Positions 52,869 through 61,071 of a DNA stretch of 64,000 bases are shown piece by piece. How positions within the stretch are numbered: the stretch's first letter is position 1; each line of letters begins with the position of its first letter. The translations under genes and the position numbers were made by a program. The stretch is taken from assembly GCA_022241605.1 (NCBI GenBank), contig JAKOMQ010000005.1, positions 62,205-126,204 on the forward strand, in the 5' to 3' direction. The stretch is from Aquimonas sp. (lineage in GTDB: Bacteria > Pseudomonadota > Gammaproteobacteria > Xanthomonadales > Xanthomonadaceae). The notes beneath the pieces were generated by a model. It searched no databases. It saw only the letters and a list, made by a program, of their open reading frames with translations, and was not told the origin of the DNA.

Positions 52869-55800
52869 GCCTGCTGGAGCGCCTGATCACCCACCACCCG
52901 CTGGCCAATATCGCGTTCGCGGTGGTGCTGGTGATGGGCGCGCTGGCCTATGTCGGCATGCCGCGCGAACAAGATCCGGAGATCAACTTCAACTGGCTGA
53001 ACATCAGCACGGTGCTGCCCGGCGCCTCGGCCGAGGACGTCGAAGCCAAGATCACCAACCCGCTGGAGGACAGCCTGCGCAACGTGCAGGACATCCGCTG
53101 GGTGATCAGCTCCTCTCGCGAGGGCGTCAGCAACATCCTCGTGCGCTTCCGCGAGATCGACGAGCGCACCTTCGACAAGCGCATCAGCGACGTCCGCCGC
53201 GAGGTGCAGAACAAGGCCAATGCGGAGCTGCCCACCGAGGCGCTGGACCCGGACATCCTGGAGATCACCAGCGCCAACGGCTTCCCCACCGCGATGGTGC
53301 TGCTGCGCGGCCAGGCCGACGACGAGCACCTGCGCTCGACCGCGCGCAGCGTGCGCGAGGACATCGAGCGCATCAGCGGCGTCGACCGGGTGCTGGCGCT
53401 GGGCTTCCGCGATCCCGAGCTGCGGGTGGAGTTCGACCCGCAGGCGCTGGCCGGGCGCGGCCTCAACGCCGTGCATTTGGCTGACGCCCTGCGCGGCTGG
53501 TTTCGCGACGTGTTCGCCGGCAAGCAGGAGGCAGCGGACGCCGAATGGCTGGTGCGGGTCTCCGGCGCCCAGCCCGACGTCGAACGCCTGGCCGGCTTCG
53601 AGCTGCCGCTCACCGGCGGCGCGGCGGTGCGCCTGGACACCCTGGCCGAAGTGCGCCGGGTCAGCCAGCGCCCGCGCCAGCTGATCGGATCCGAGGGCCA
53701 GCCCGCGGTGCTGCTGTCGGTGACCAAGATCGGCGGTGCCAACACGCTGGAGCTGGTGGATCGGATTCGCGACTACGTTGAGCGTCGCAACGCAGTGCTG
53801 GCGGGCAGCGGGCTCGAGCTGACGCTCAGCGACGACCAGTCCATTCCCACTCGCGAGGCGCTGGCGGTCATGCAGAACAACGCATTGGTCGGGCTGGTGC
53901 TGGTGCTGGCGGTGTGCTGGATGTTCCTCGGCTCGCGCATCGCCTCGGTGGTGGCGCTGGGCATGATGTTCTCCATCGCCGGCACCTTCGTACTGCTGCA
54001 GGTCTGGGGCAGCACGCTGAATGTCTCGGTGCTGCTGGGCGTGGTGATCGTGCTCGGCATGCTGGTGGACGTATCGGTGGTGGTAGTGGAAGCCATGTAC
54101 TACCGCATGCAGCGCGGCATGGACGCGATCCGCGCCGCAATGGAAAGTCTGTCCGAGGTTGGCCTGCCGCTGGTCGCCGCGGTCGCCACCACCATGGCCG
54201 CCTTCCTGCCGCTGATGCTGCTGCCGGGCATCCTCGGCAAGTTCATGTTCATCATCCCCTTCGTGGTGACGGTGGGGCTGGCGGTGAGCCTGCTGCAGGC
54301 CTTCTGGATGCTGCCCTCGCATGTAAGCGCGCTGGGCAGCCGCGCGCTCAGCCGCTCGTCCACCCAGGCCCGGCGCGAGCGCTGGACCCACGCGCTGCGG
54401 ATCCAGTACACCCGCGCCCTGATCCACGTGATGCGCCGGCCCAAGCGCTATCTGGGCGGCGCGCTGGCGCTGTTCTTCGCCTGCATCGGCCTGATCGCGC
54501 TCGGCGTCGACAACAAGGGGCCGGTGCGCTTCAATTTCTTCAGCTTCGACCCGATCCGGCTGTTCTACGTCAACGTCGACCTGCCGCCGACCACACCGAT
54601 CGAGGAAAGCATCGCCCACACCCTGAGGGTGGAGCAGATCGTGCGCTCCCACCTGCGCGAGGGTGAGTCACGCTCGGTGGTGTCGATGGCCGGCATCAAG
54701 TTCACCGACGTCGAGCCCGTCTATGGGGACCGCTACGGCCAGATCGCGGTTTCGCTGTTCCCGGCCGGCGGTGACGCGCGGAGCATCGACGAAATCATCG
54801 AGGGCATGCGCGCCGCCGTGGAATCCGCGCCGGTGCCGGCCGAGATGTCCTTCTTCAAGCTCAGCGGCGGTCCGCCCACCGGCAAGGCGATCAGCGTCAA
54901 GGTGCGCGCCGATGACCCGGCCGAACTGGCCGGCGCCGCCGAGGCGGTCAAGCGGATCGTGGCCGGCATCGCCGGCGCCCGCGACGTCATCGACGATGCC
55001 AGCCCCGGCCGCAGCGAACTGGCGCTGGAGGTGGACGTGGCCGCCGCGCGCGAGGCCGGGCTGGATCCGGCCACGGTGGCACGGCTGGTGCGCCTGCACG
55101 TGGACGGTGAGGTGGTGGCAGACCTGCGCGACCGCGGCGAGAAGGTGGAGCTGCGCGTGCAGGCGCGGCCGCAGCGGCTGACCCGCATCGAAAACCTGCT
55201 GGCGCAGCCGGTCGCCCTTCCCGGCGGCGGCAGCACCGTGCTTGGCGCCCTGGTGCGCGCCGAGACCCGCACCAGCGCCGACCTGATCAAACACTGGAAC
55301 TTCCGCCGCGCGATCACGGTAGAGGCCGATCTGGACCTGGACATGAACAATGCGGTCGCCGCCGCCAACGAGCTGCGCACCCGCTGGGAAGACGTGCGCG
55401 GCCAGTTCCCCAACGCCGACCTCGACTTCTCCGGCCAGCTCGACGACATCAATGAATCGCTGGCGGCGATGGGCCCGCTGTTCCTGCTGGGCGTGGGCCT
55501 GATCTACCTGATCCTGGCCGCGCAGTTCCGCAGCTACTGGCAGCCGCTGTTGATCCTGGTGACCATCCCGCTGGCGCTGATGGGGGTGACGCTGGGCGTG
55601 GCGATCTCCGGCAACCCGGTCTCGCTCTACACGATGTACGGCGCCATCGCTCTGGTCGGGATCGCGGTCAACGCGGCCATCGTGCTGATCGACGCCGCCA
55701 ACCAGCGCCGCGCGGCCGGTATGCGCACCCTGCACGCCACGCTCTACGCCGCACGCCGCCGGGTGGTGGCCATCGCCATGACCACCGGCACCACCATCGC

Positions 55801-55984
55801 CGGTCTGTTCTCGCTGGCCATGGGTTTCGCCGGCACGTCGCTGCTGTGGGGCCCGGTGGCCTCGGCCATCGTGTGGGGGCTGGCGTTCTCCAGCGTGCTG
55901 ACCCTGTTCGTGGTGCCGGTGCTGTATCGGCAGTTCATGAAGAGCCGGCCGACGGGGCCGCGTTTGGCGCAAAGCCGCGGCTAG
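52865..55984 (+). CDS. RND efflux permease, HAE/AcrB-like
   Basis: This 1039-residue inner-membrane pump has twelve expected membrane segments and two large periplasmic loops. The N-terminus contains LANIAFAVVLVMGALAYVGMPREQDPEI. In helix 4 the AcrB proton-relay pair Asp-Asp is Asp402-Val403 (GMLVDVSVVVVEAM); in helix 10 the relay lysine position reads Asn (VGIAVNAAIVLID). Such variants occur in a subgroup of RND pumps, so it is probably functional but with a modified relay. Substrate unknown. Translationally coupled (ATGA) to the adaptor. Confidence 0.92.
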   Translation: MSLLERLITHHPLANIAFAVVLVMGALAYVGMPREQDPEINFNWLNISTVLPGASAEDVEAKITNPLEDSLRNVQDIRWVISSSREGVSNILVRFREIDERTFDKRISDVRREVQNKANAELPTEALDPDILEITSANGFPTAMVLLRGQADDEHLRSTARSVREDIERISGVDRVLALGFRDPELRVEFDPQALAGRGLNAVHLADALRGWFRDVFAGKQEAADAEWLVRVSGAQPDVERLAGFELPLTGGAAVRLDTLAEVRRVSQRPRQLIGSEGQPAVLLSVTKIGGANTLELVDRIRDYVERRNAVLAGSGLELTLSDDQSIPTREALAVMQNNALVGLVLVLAVCWMFLGSRIASVVALGMMFSIAGTFVLLQVWGSTLNVSVLLGVVIVLGMLVDVSVVVVEAMYYRMQRGMDAIRAAMESLSEVGLPLVAAVATTMAAFLPLMLLPGILGKFMFIIPFVVTVGLAVSLLQAFWMLPSHVSALGSRALSRSSTQARRERWTHALRIQYTRALIHVMRRPKRYLGGALALFFACIGLIALGVDNKGPVRFNFFSFDPIRLFYVNVDLPPTTPIEESIAHTLRVEQIVRSHLREGESRSVVSMAGIKFTDVEPVYGDRYGQIAVSLFPAGGDARSIDEIIEGMRAAVESAPVPAEMSFFKLSGGPPTGKAISVKVRADDPAELAGAAEAVKRIVAGIAGARDVIDDASPGRSELALEVDVAAAREAGLDPATVARLVRLHVDGEVVADLRDRGEKVELRVQARPQRLTRIENLLAQPVALPGGGSTVLGALVRAETRTSADLIKHWNFRRAITVEADLDLDMNNAVAAANELRTRWEDVRGQFPNADLDFSGQLDDINESLAAMGPLFLLGVGLIYLILAAQFRSYWQPLLILVTIPLALMGVTLGVAISGNPVSLYTMYGAIALVGIAVNAAIVLIDAANQRRAAGMRTLHATLYAARRRVVAIAMTTGTTIAGLFSLAMGFAGTSLLWGPVASAIVWGLAFSSVLTLFVVPVLYRQFMKSRPTGPRLAQSRG

Positions 55985-56032
55985 CCGACCGGACTCCGCA
56001 CGCGGGCGCCAACGCCCTGCGTGCGGCGCGCG

Positions 56033-56064
56033 GTCGAGCAGTCGAGCAGTCGAGCAGTCGAGCA
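56033..56064. repeat. Tandem repeat of an 8-mer
   Basis: Four perfect copies of GTCGAGCA, followed by a partial unit, about 50 bp after the RND gene stop. The period of 8 makes slippage-prone length variation likely. No coding function seen. Confidence 0.85.
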
Positions 56065-56141
56065 GTCAGGTGCGCAGCGTGTCGTAGATCGAAGTGCCCG
56101 GTCAGGCTTGACCTCGTTGAGGCAGGGACGCCCCTGACATC

Positions 56142-56239
56142 TGAGAGGCTGTAGAAGAACCATCTGCCTGCTGCGGCCGCCGCTGGACGCGCGTGGCGGC
56201 GGCGCGCTGCGGCAGCTGGTTTTTTTCACACGCTCTGAG
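56142..56239. repeat. Interspersed inverted-repeat element, short form (copy 6)
   Basis: This 98-bp copy begins TGAGAGGCTGTAGAAGAACC and ends TTTTTTTCACACGCTCTGAG, with CTGCTGCGGCCGCCGCTGG inside. It ends 8 bp before the globin gene 3' end. The internal part of the long form is absent. Confidence 0.75.
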
Positions 56240-56246
56240 CGTGCGT

Positions 56247-56702
56247 TCAGCGCGTCACCACCTCGCGATGCATCGGCGCCAGCTTTGCCAGCAGCTTGTT
56301 CTGGGCCGAAAACGGTACTCCGCGGGCGCGCATAGAGGCCTGCAGCACTTCCACCAGCGCATTGAACTCATCGCGGCGGATGTCCAGGCCCTCGTGGGAT
56401 TCGGCCATGCTGCGGCCGCTGTAGACGCAGTCGCCGCCAAGGATCACGCAGAACTGCTCGACCAGCTGGCGCTTGACCCGCGGCTGGTCGGAGAACTCGA
56501 AGAACTCGCGGGTGCGGGCGTCAGCCAGCAGGCGCTGCATGAAGTCGTCCATCAGCGCGGTCAGGCCGTCGACGCCGCCAAACTCGGCCAGCACGGGGCG
56601 CAGCTCGGGGTGGGCAGGTGCGGGGTTCATGGGCTCGGCGGCGGCGGGGCCGGCGAGGACGAGGGCGGCAGCCAGCAGGGCGCCACGCAGGGAACGGGTC
56701 AT
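56247..56702 (-). CDS. Exported group 1 truncated hemoglobin
   Basis: The 151-residue precursor has a signal peptide (SLRGALLAAALVLAGPAAAEP), unusual for truncated globins. The globin part holds the short helix start FGGVDGLTALMDDFMQRLL, then FCVILGGDCVYSGRSMAESHEGLDI, in which the histidine is the expected proximal heme ligand, and the end MRARGVPFSAQNKLLAKLAPMHREVV. Such globins bind O2 or NO. It is the last gene of a sigma/cupin/PF03640/DUF3034 run on the minus strand, which points to a stress role in the periplasm. Confidence 0.88.
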   Translation of the reverse strand: MTRSLRGALLAAALVLAGPAAAEPMNPAPAHPELRPVLAEFGGVDGLTALMDDFMQRLLADARTREFFEFSDQPRVKRQLVEQFCVILGGDCVYSGRSMAESHEGLDIRRDEFNALVEVLQASMRARGVPFSAQNKLLAKLAPMHREVVTR

Positions 56703-56750
56703 GGAGTGTCTCCGAAGAAGTGGGAAGCGGTCACGCGAGGGGAATCGGGA

Positions 56751-57656
56751 TCAGAAGCCCAGCTGCAGGCTCAGGTACCAGCCGCGCTGGTTGTCCTCGA
56801 TCACGATGTTGCCGAGGTGGACCCAGGCCACGGTGACCGAAGCATGCTTGTTGGGCGCCCAGGCCAGGAACAGGTCCCAGGCATTGTTCTCGCGGGCGAT
56901 GCCGAGGTTGTCCGGCTTGCTGCGGAACTCCGCGCCAAGCGCGAGATTGGGGCTGAGCAGGCGGGCCACGCTGCCTTCGAACTGCAGGCTGCGGCTGTCG
57001 CTTTTGTCGCCGCCAAACCCGAGGATGCCGAACTGGTTGGCGCGGGTGTAGCGCAGCGTGCCGTTCACCAGCAGGCTGGAGTTCAGATGCAGCTTGGTGG
57101 CCGACAGGTAGAGATCGACATCATCGCGACGCTTGGCGCCGATGAAGGCCAGCACGTCGGGCTGGTCGTTGCGCTTGTACTGCGCGCCCAGTGCGAACTG
57201 CGGCATCCAGCTGTCCTGCTCGTAGACGGCATCACCGGCGAGTTTCACCTTGACGCCCACGGTGTCCTGGGTGAACACGAAGCCGCGGCCGAGACCGAGC
57301 GCGGCGCCCACGTCGCGGGTGTCGAAGCGCTGTCGCGCGAGGCTGAATTCCACGCGGTCGTACAGACCCACCAGGGCGCCGTAGCTGTCGAGCGCGTAAT
57401 CGCCGGTGTCGACGCGGGTGTAGAAAGCCTTGGCGCCGATCTGGTCGCGGGTGCCATACCCGCCGATCAGGGCCCAGGGCGTGAGGCCGCCGCCGCCGGC
57501 GCCCTCGATCTGGGTGACGCCGCCGGTCAACAGCAGCTTGCCGCCGAAGCCCGGGGCGGAGCCGATGCCGGACTGGGCCGCCGCCGGAGCAGTCGCCGCC
57601 AAGGCCGCGGAAAGCACGAGTGGCATCGCCAGTCGAGCGCAAGTGGAAGGGTGCAT
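56751..57656 (-). CDS. DUF3034 family outer-membrane-like protein
   Basis: The 301-residue precursor has a signal peptide (MPLVLSAALAATAPAAAQ) and a body of alternating beta strands rich in glycine and aromatics (GKLLLTGGVTQIEGAGGGGLTPWALIGGYGT, ending GWYLSLQLGF with a terminal Phe). That ending and strand pattern suggest an outer-membrane beta-barrel. DUF3034 has no assigned function. ATG 57656 is chosen because it opens the signal peptide. It follows the PF03640 gene by 169 bp and precedes the globin gene by 48 bp. Confidence 0.82.
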   Translation of the reverse strand: MHPSTCARLAMPLVLSAALAATAPAAAQSGIGSAPGFGGKLLLTGGVTQIEGAGGGGLTPWALIGGYGTRDQIGAKAFYTRVDTGDYALDSYGALVGLYDRVEFSLARQRFDTRDVGAALGLGRGFVFTQDTVGVKVKLAGDAVYEQDSWMPQFALGAQYKRNDQPDVLAFIGAKRRDDVDLYLSATKLHLNSSLLVNGTLRYTRANQFGILGFGGDKSDSRSLQFEGSVARLLSPNLALGAEFRSKPDNLGIARENNAWDLFLAWAPNKHASVTVAWVHLGNIVIEDNQRGWYLSLQLGF

Positions 57657-57825
57657 GCGAACTCCCGTAACGGAACGTGGATGGCCGTCGGGCGCACACC
57701 CGACATGCAAGTCCTACGTGCTCGCCGCACCGGCTGGATGCAGCCGAATCGCTCGGAGTTGTGCAAACCGCGTGCAGACGACCGGGTGCCTGCACGCAAA
57801 CGCGCTGTTTCCTTGAAGCAAAACT

Positions 57826-58338
57826 TCAAAGCGCGCCAGTCTCCGACGACTTCGGCTGTGCATCCGGATCCAGCAGGATGTGCCAGACCCCGCTGACGTT
57901 GTCGCCGGTAATGTCGCCCGGGCGTTTGTCGTAGGGCCAGTAGTAGAGCGGCTGGCCGCGCCAGGCCCACTGTCGCGAGCCATCCATGCGCTCGATCACG
58001 CTGAACTCCTCTTCGTCCACCGCGTCAAGGTCGGCGAGCAGCGGTGGCCACAGCTTTTCGCAGGCGCGGTAGCAGGTACTGACGCCCGGACGGTCGCGGT
58101 CGAAGGTGTAGAGCGTCATGCCGGCACGGTCGACCATGTAGCCGCGCACGAACACGGCCGGCGCGCTGCTGATCTGGCCTTCGAGTTCGGCCACCACTGC
58201 GGCGGACTCCTTGTCGCTGGCCGGTTCGCGGGTGGACTCGAACATGCTGGTGCTGGCCTCAGGTTTGTCGGGCGGCAGCTGGGCGAAGGCCGGAGTGATC
58301 AGGCCGAGCAGGAGGATGGCGGGGAGGCGGGATTTCAT
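57826..58338 (-). CDS. Exported PF03640 (secreted repeat, COG4315) family protein
   Basis: The 170-residue precursor has a signal peptide (LPAILLLGLITPAFAQ). The body contains the secreted-repeat motif LYTFDRDRPGVSTCYRACEKLWPPLLADL, then AWRGQPLYYWPYDKRPGDITGDNVSGVWHIL, the common two-unit pattern of this family, with Cys residues probably binding something redox-active. Function is unknown. It follows the cupin anti-sigma gene by 41 bp, so it belongs to the same unit. Confidence 0.85.
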   Translation of the reverse strand: MKSRLPAILLLGLITPAFAQLPPDKPEASTSMFESTREPASDKESAAVVAELEGQISSAPAVFVRGYMVDRAGMTLYTFDRDRPGVSTCYRACEKLWPPLLADLDAVDEEEFSVIERMDGSRQWAWRGQPLYYWPYDKRPGDITGDNVSGVWHILLDPDAQPKSSETGAL

Positions 58339-58379
58339 GGTTTTTCGTCCGAAGTCAGGAGTGGAAGTGGAAGTGGCCG

Positions 58380-58886
58380 CTACAGGCGGAGCCGACGCAG
58401 CAGCCAGCGGCTGAAACGGCCAAGGCGCGGCACCGGCTCGCCGCGGATCAGCAGCAGGGCGCCCTCGGGCGAGTCGAAGGGCTGATGACGTGAGCCGGCT
58501 TCGGCGACCAGGAAGTCACCTGCCGGGTGGCGCTGCCCGGCGTGCACGATGGCCCCCTCCAGCACCAGGCACTCCTCGCGGGCGCTGTGGGAGTGACGCG
58601 GGATCCGTGCGCCCGGCGACAGCCGCCACAGGGTCACCTGCTCACGCGCCTCGGGGTCACAACGCAAGGTCTGCACCTGCACGCCCTCGAAAGCGGTGAA
58701 CCAGGGCAGCTCGGGGCGGCGCGGCAGCGCCTCCGCACTTGCGGCCACGCGCTGCAGAAGCCGCGCCTGCAGCGGCGCCAGCGTCGACTCGGCCAGTGGT
58801 GCAGGCGCCAGCTCGCGGGCAAGCCGAGCGGCCGCGTCGGCATGCAGGCGGTCTTGCGGCGAAAAGTTCGGATCCTGCTCAGTCAT
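58380..58886 (-). CDS. ChrR-like cupin anti-sigma factor
   Basis: The 168-residue protein has a helical N-terminus (DRLHADAAARLARELAPAPLAESTLAPLQARLLQRV) and a C-terminal cupin with metal ligands in PRHSHSAREECLVLEGA and SRHQPF. This resembles the cupin part of ChrR, the zinc anti-sigma factor for singlet-oxygen response. The N-terminal zinc motif HxxxCxxC of ChrR is missing, so sigma binding must use another interface. The gene overlaps the upstream sigma gene by 8 bp, a strong sign of an interacting pair. Confidence 0.75.
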   Translation of the reverse strand: MTEQDPNFSPQDRLHADAAARLARELAPAPLAESTLAPLQARLLQRVAASAEALPRRPELPWFTAFEGVQVQTLRCDPEAREQVTLWRLSPGARIPRHSHSAREECLVLEGAIVHAGQRHPAGDFLVAEAGSRHQPFDSPEGALLLIRGEPVPRLGRFSRWLLRRLRL

Positions 58887-59505
58887 GGACGGACTCCCGT
58901 CCGCCGAGCGACCCTGCCATGCGCGCCAAGGCGCGACGCAGATGGCTCTTCACGGTGCCCAGCGGCAGGCCGGTGCGTTCGGCGATCTCGGCGTGGCTCA
59001 AGTCCTCGAGAAAAGCCAGCGCGAGCAGCTGCTGCTGGACATGGCTGAGCTGCTGGCGCGCGTCGGCCAGCGCAGAGTGCGCATCCAGGGCGTCGAGCAG
59101 TCTTGGCGTGGGGTCGTGCATCTCCCCGACATACGGTTCAGCGCCGCCCTCCGGATGCAGGGGTTCGCAGCGACGATGGCGTCGCTCGCGGCGCAGGCGG
59201 TCGATCGCCCGGCTCCAGGCCATGCCGAGCAGCCAAGTCAAAACCTCGCCGCGGGCCGCGCTGTAATCCGGCGCGCGCTCCCAGGCTTGGGTGAAGGTGT
59301 CCAGCACCGCCTCTTCAGCGTCCTCCGGGCGCTGCAGCACACGAAGCGCCACTGCGTTCACTCGCGGGGCACATCGCTCGAACAGCTCGGCCAGCGCTGC
59401 CTGCTCACCCTGCGCCATGCGCAGCACGAGGGCTTCCAGCCGCAAACGCTCGGCGGCACGCTCCGGGCCTTCACGGGCAAGGGCGGATGGAGAGGAATCG
59501 CTCAT
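58879..59505 (-). CDS. ECF sigma factor (SigK/RpoE-like)
   Basis: The 208-residue protein contains region 2 (MAQGEQAALAELFERCAPRVNAVALRVLQRPEDAEEAVLDTFTQAWERA, WLLGMAWSRAIDRLRRERR) and region 4 (FLEDLSHAEIAERTGLPLGTVKSHLRRALARM). ATG 59505 is chosen, as the stretch upstream to 59580 has no family similarity. It heads a minus-strand run with a cupin partner, PF03640, DUF3034 and globin genes, which could be its regulon. Confidence 0.9.
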   Translation of the reverse strand: MSDSSPSALAREGPERAAERLRLEALVLRMAQGEQAALAELFERCAPRVNAVALRVLQRPEDAEEAVLDTFTQAWERAPDYSAARGEVLTWLLGMAWSRAIDRLRRERRHRRCEPLHPEGGAEPYVGEMHDPTPRLLDALDAHSALADARQQLSHVQQQLLALAFLEDLSHAEIAERTGLPLGTVKSHLRRALARMAGSLGGRESVHD

Positions 59506-59592
59506 CCAGGGCAAACAGGACAGCGCCATCTGGCGCTGCAGGGTCCTCCGCCGGCTGGTGAGGCTGGAGTGAGCACGCAAACGGCAGGGTGG

Positions 59593-60096
59593 TCAGCCGC
59601 CGCCCTCGGCCTGCGGCTCGCAGTTCAGACGCTCGGCTTCCTCGTTGGCCGCCAGCTCGGCAGCGCGCTCTTCGGCGTTGAGCGTGCGCGCTTCCGCGCC
59701 GTCACGCACGCTGACATTGGCCTCCGAGCGGAGCACCTGCAGATTCAGGCGAGCACGCTGGCAGTTGGCTTCGCGAGCAAGTCGGCGGGCCTCTGCATTG
59801 GCATCCACGGCACGCTGGCGGGCAGCATCCACGGGATCATCAAGGTCGACGCTCTCGTCCTCGGCCGGCGGCGGCGGAGCCGCCGCTGCAGGCAAGGGCG
59901 CGATGCTCGGCTCGGGCCGCAGGGCAACGCGTTCGGCCTCGACGCCCTCCGGGGGGCGCTCGCCATATTGGGTAATTCCGCTGGCGTCCTTCCAGCGCCA
60001 GACTTCGGTGGCCCCGGCGGCGCCGGGAAACGCGCAAACGGCCGCCAACAGCAGGCAGGCCGGGAGGACCAGCAGACGCGAGGAGGGTGCTTGCAT
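59593..60096 (-). CDS. DUF4124 family exported protein
   Basis: The 167-residue precursor has a signal peptide (LLVLPACLLLAAVCAFPGAAGA) and the DUF4124 motif EVWRWKDASGITQYGERPP. The rest is alanine-, glutamate- and arginine-rich helix, probably coiled coil, with two cysteines. Function unknown. Start ATG 60096 is chosen at the signal peptide; ATG 60123 is possible. It lies 87 bp upstream of the sigma gene on the same strand, with its own unclear promoter, and is divergent from pssA. Confidence 0.8.
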   Translation of the reverse strand: MQAPSSRLLVLPACLLLAAVCAFPGAAGATEVWRWKDASGITQYGERPPEGVEAERVALRPEPSIAPLPAAAAPPPPAEDESVDLDDPVDAARQRAVDANAEARRLAREANCQRARLNLQVLRSEANVSVRDGAEARTLNAEERAAELAANEEAERLNCEPQAEGGG

Positions 60097-60282
60097 GGGG
60101 GCGATCCGAAAAGGGCAGTGCATTAGGTATCACCCGCCACCCGGCCCGCACAAGTCAGGCCGGCGAACCCCCCGACGGTCGCAGCCTCCGTGCGATGAGC
60201 GTACGGGTGCAGGCTACACTTGGCCCCGGCGCAGTCCGCCCCGTGCTGCTGTGTACCGCATTCCGCCACTGCCGAGCCTCCG

Positions 60283-61071
60283 ATGACCGCCAGCGAGACC
60301 GGCCCCAGCCCGGCCGAACCCCAGCGACCGCCGCCACGCCGCGGCATCTACCTGCTGCCCAACCTGCTGACCACGGGAGGACTGTTCGCGGGCTTCTACG
60401 CCATCATCGCCGCTGCCAACGGCGACTACACCAGCGCGGCGATCGCAGTCTTCGTTGCGGGCCTGCTGGATGGGCTCGACGGCCGAATCGCCCGGCTGAC
60501 CAACACCCAGAGCGAGTTCGGCGTGCAGTACGACTCGCTGGCCGACCTGGTCAGTTTCGGCATGGCGCCAGCGCTGGTGATGTACCACTGGTCGCTGTCC
60601 AGCCTGGCCGTACACGGTCCGCTGTGGGCCAAGATCGGCTGGGCGGTGGCGTTTCTGTATGCGGCCTGCGCGGCATTGCGGCTGGCGCGCTTCAATACCC
60701 AGGTCAGCGTGGTCGACAAGCGCTACTTCATCGGCCTTGCCAGCCCGGCTGCTGCCGGCGCACTGATGGCCTTCGTGTGGGTGGCCAACAAGTTCGAGTT
60801 CAGCGGCGCCCAGCTGCAGTACCCGGCGCTGGCGGTCACCGTGGTCGCCGCCCTGCTGATGGTGAGCCGGCTGCGCTACCACAGCGGCAAGGCCCTGCCG
60901 TTCGGCGAGCGCGTGCCCTTCGTGGTGATCCTCGGCGCGGTGGGACTGTTCGTGGCGCTGGCAGTGGCTCCGGACCGGATGCTGCTGACCGTGTTCTGGC
61001 TGTACGCCCTGTCGGGGCCGGCAGCGTGGATCCTGGGCAGGGTCCGCAGGCGCGGGGCGCCCTCGGCGTGA
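60283..61071 (+). CDS. pssA: CDP-diacylglycerol-serine O-phosphatidyltransferase
   Basis: This membrane enzyme makes phosphatidylserine, the precursor of phosphatidylethanolamine. The 262-residue protein has the CDP-alcohol phosphotransferase motif: LDGLDGRIARLTNTQSEFG ... YDSLADLVSFG, with the D-DG-AR-G-D-D pattern complete. Several membrane helices surround it. It is the pssA type of Bacillus/proteobacteria with multiple helices, not the soluble E. coli type. Its stop overlaps the GTG of the next gene by 3 bases (GTGA). Confidence 0.92.
   Translation: MTASETGPSPAEPQRPPPRRGIYLLPNLLTTGGLFAGFYAIIAAANGDYTSAAIAVFVAGLLDGLDGRIARLTNTQSEFGVQYDSLADLVSFGMAPALVMYHWSLSSLAVHGPLWAKIGWAVAFLYAACAALRLARFNTQVSVVDKRYFIGLASPAAAGALMAFVWVANKFEFSGAQLQYPALAVTVVAALLMVSRLRYHSGKALPFGERVPFVVILGAVGLFVALAVAPDRMLLTVFWLYALSGPAAWILGRVRRRGAPSA

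Noticed and set aside
52274..54652. A 792-codon minus-strand frame
   Set aside because: Antisense to the RND adaptor and pump; histidine- and glutamine-rich translation typical of antisense of GC-rich genes.
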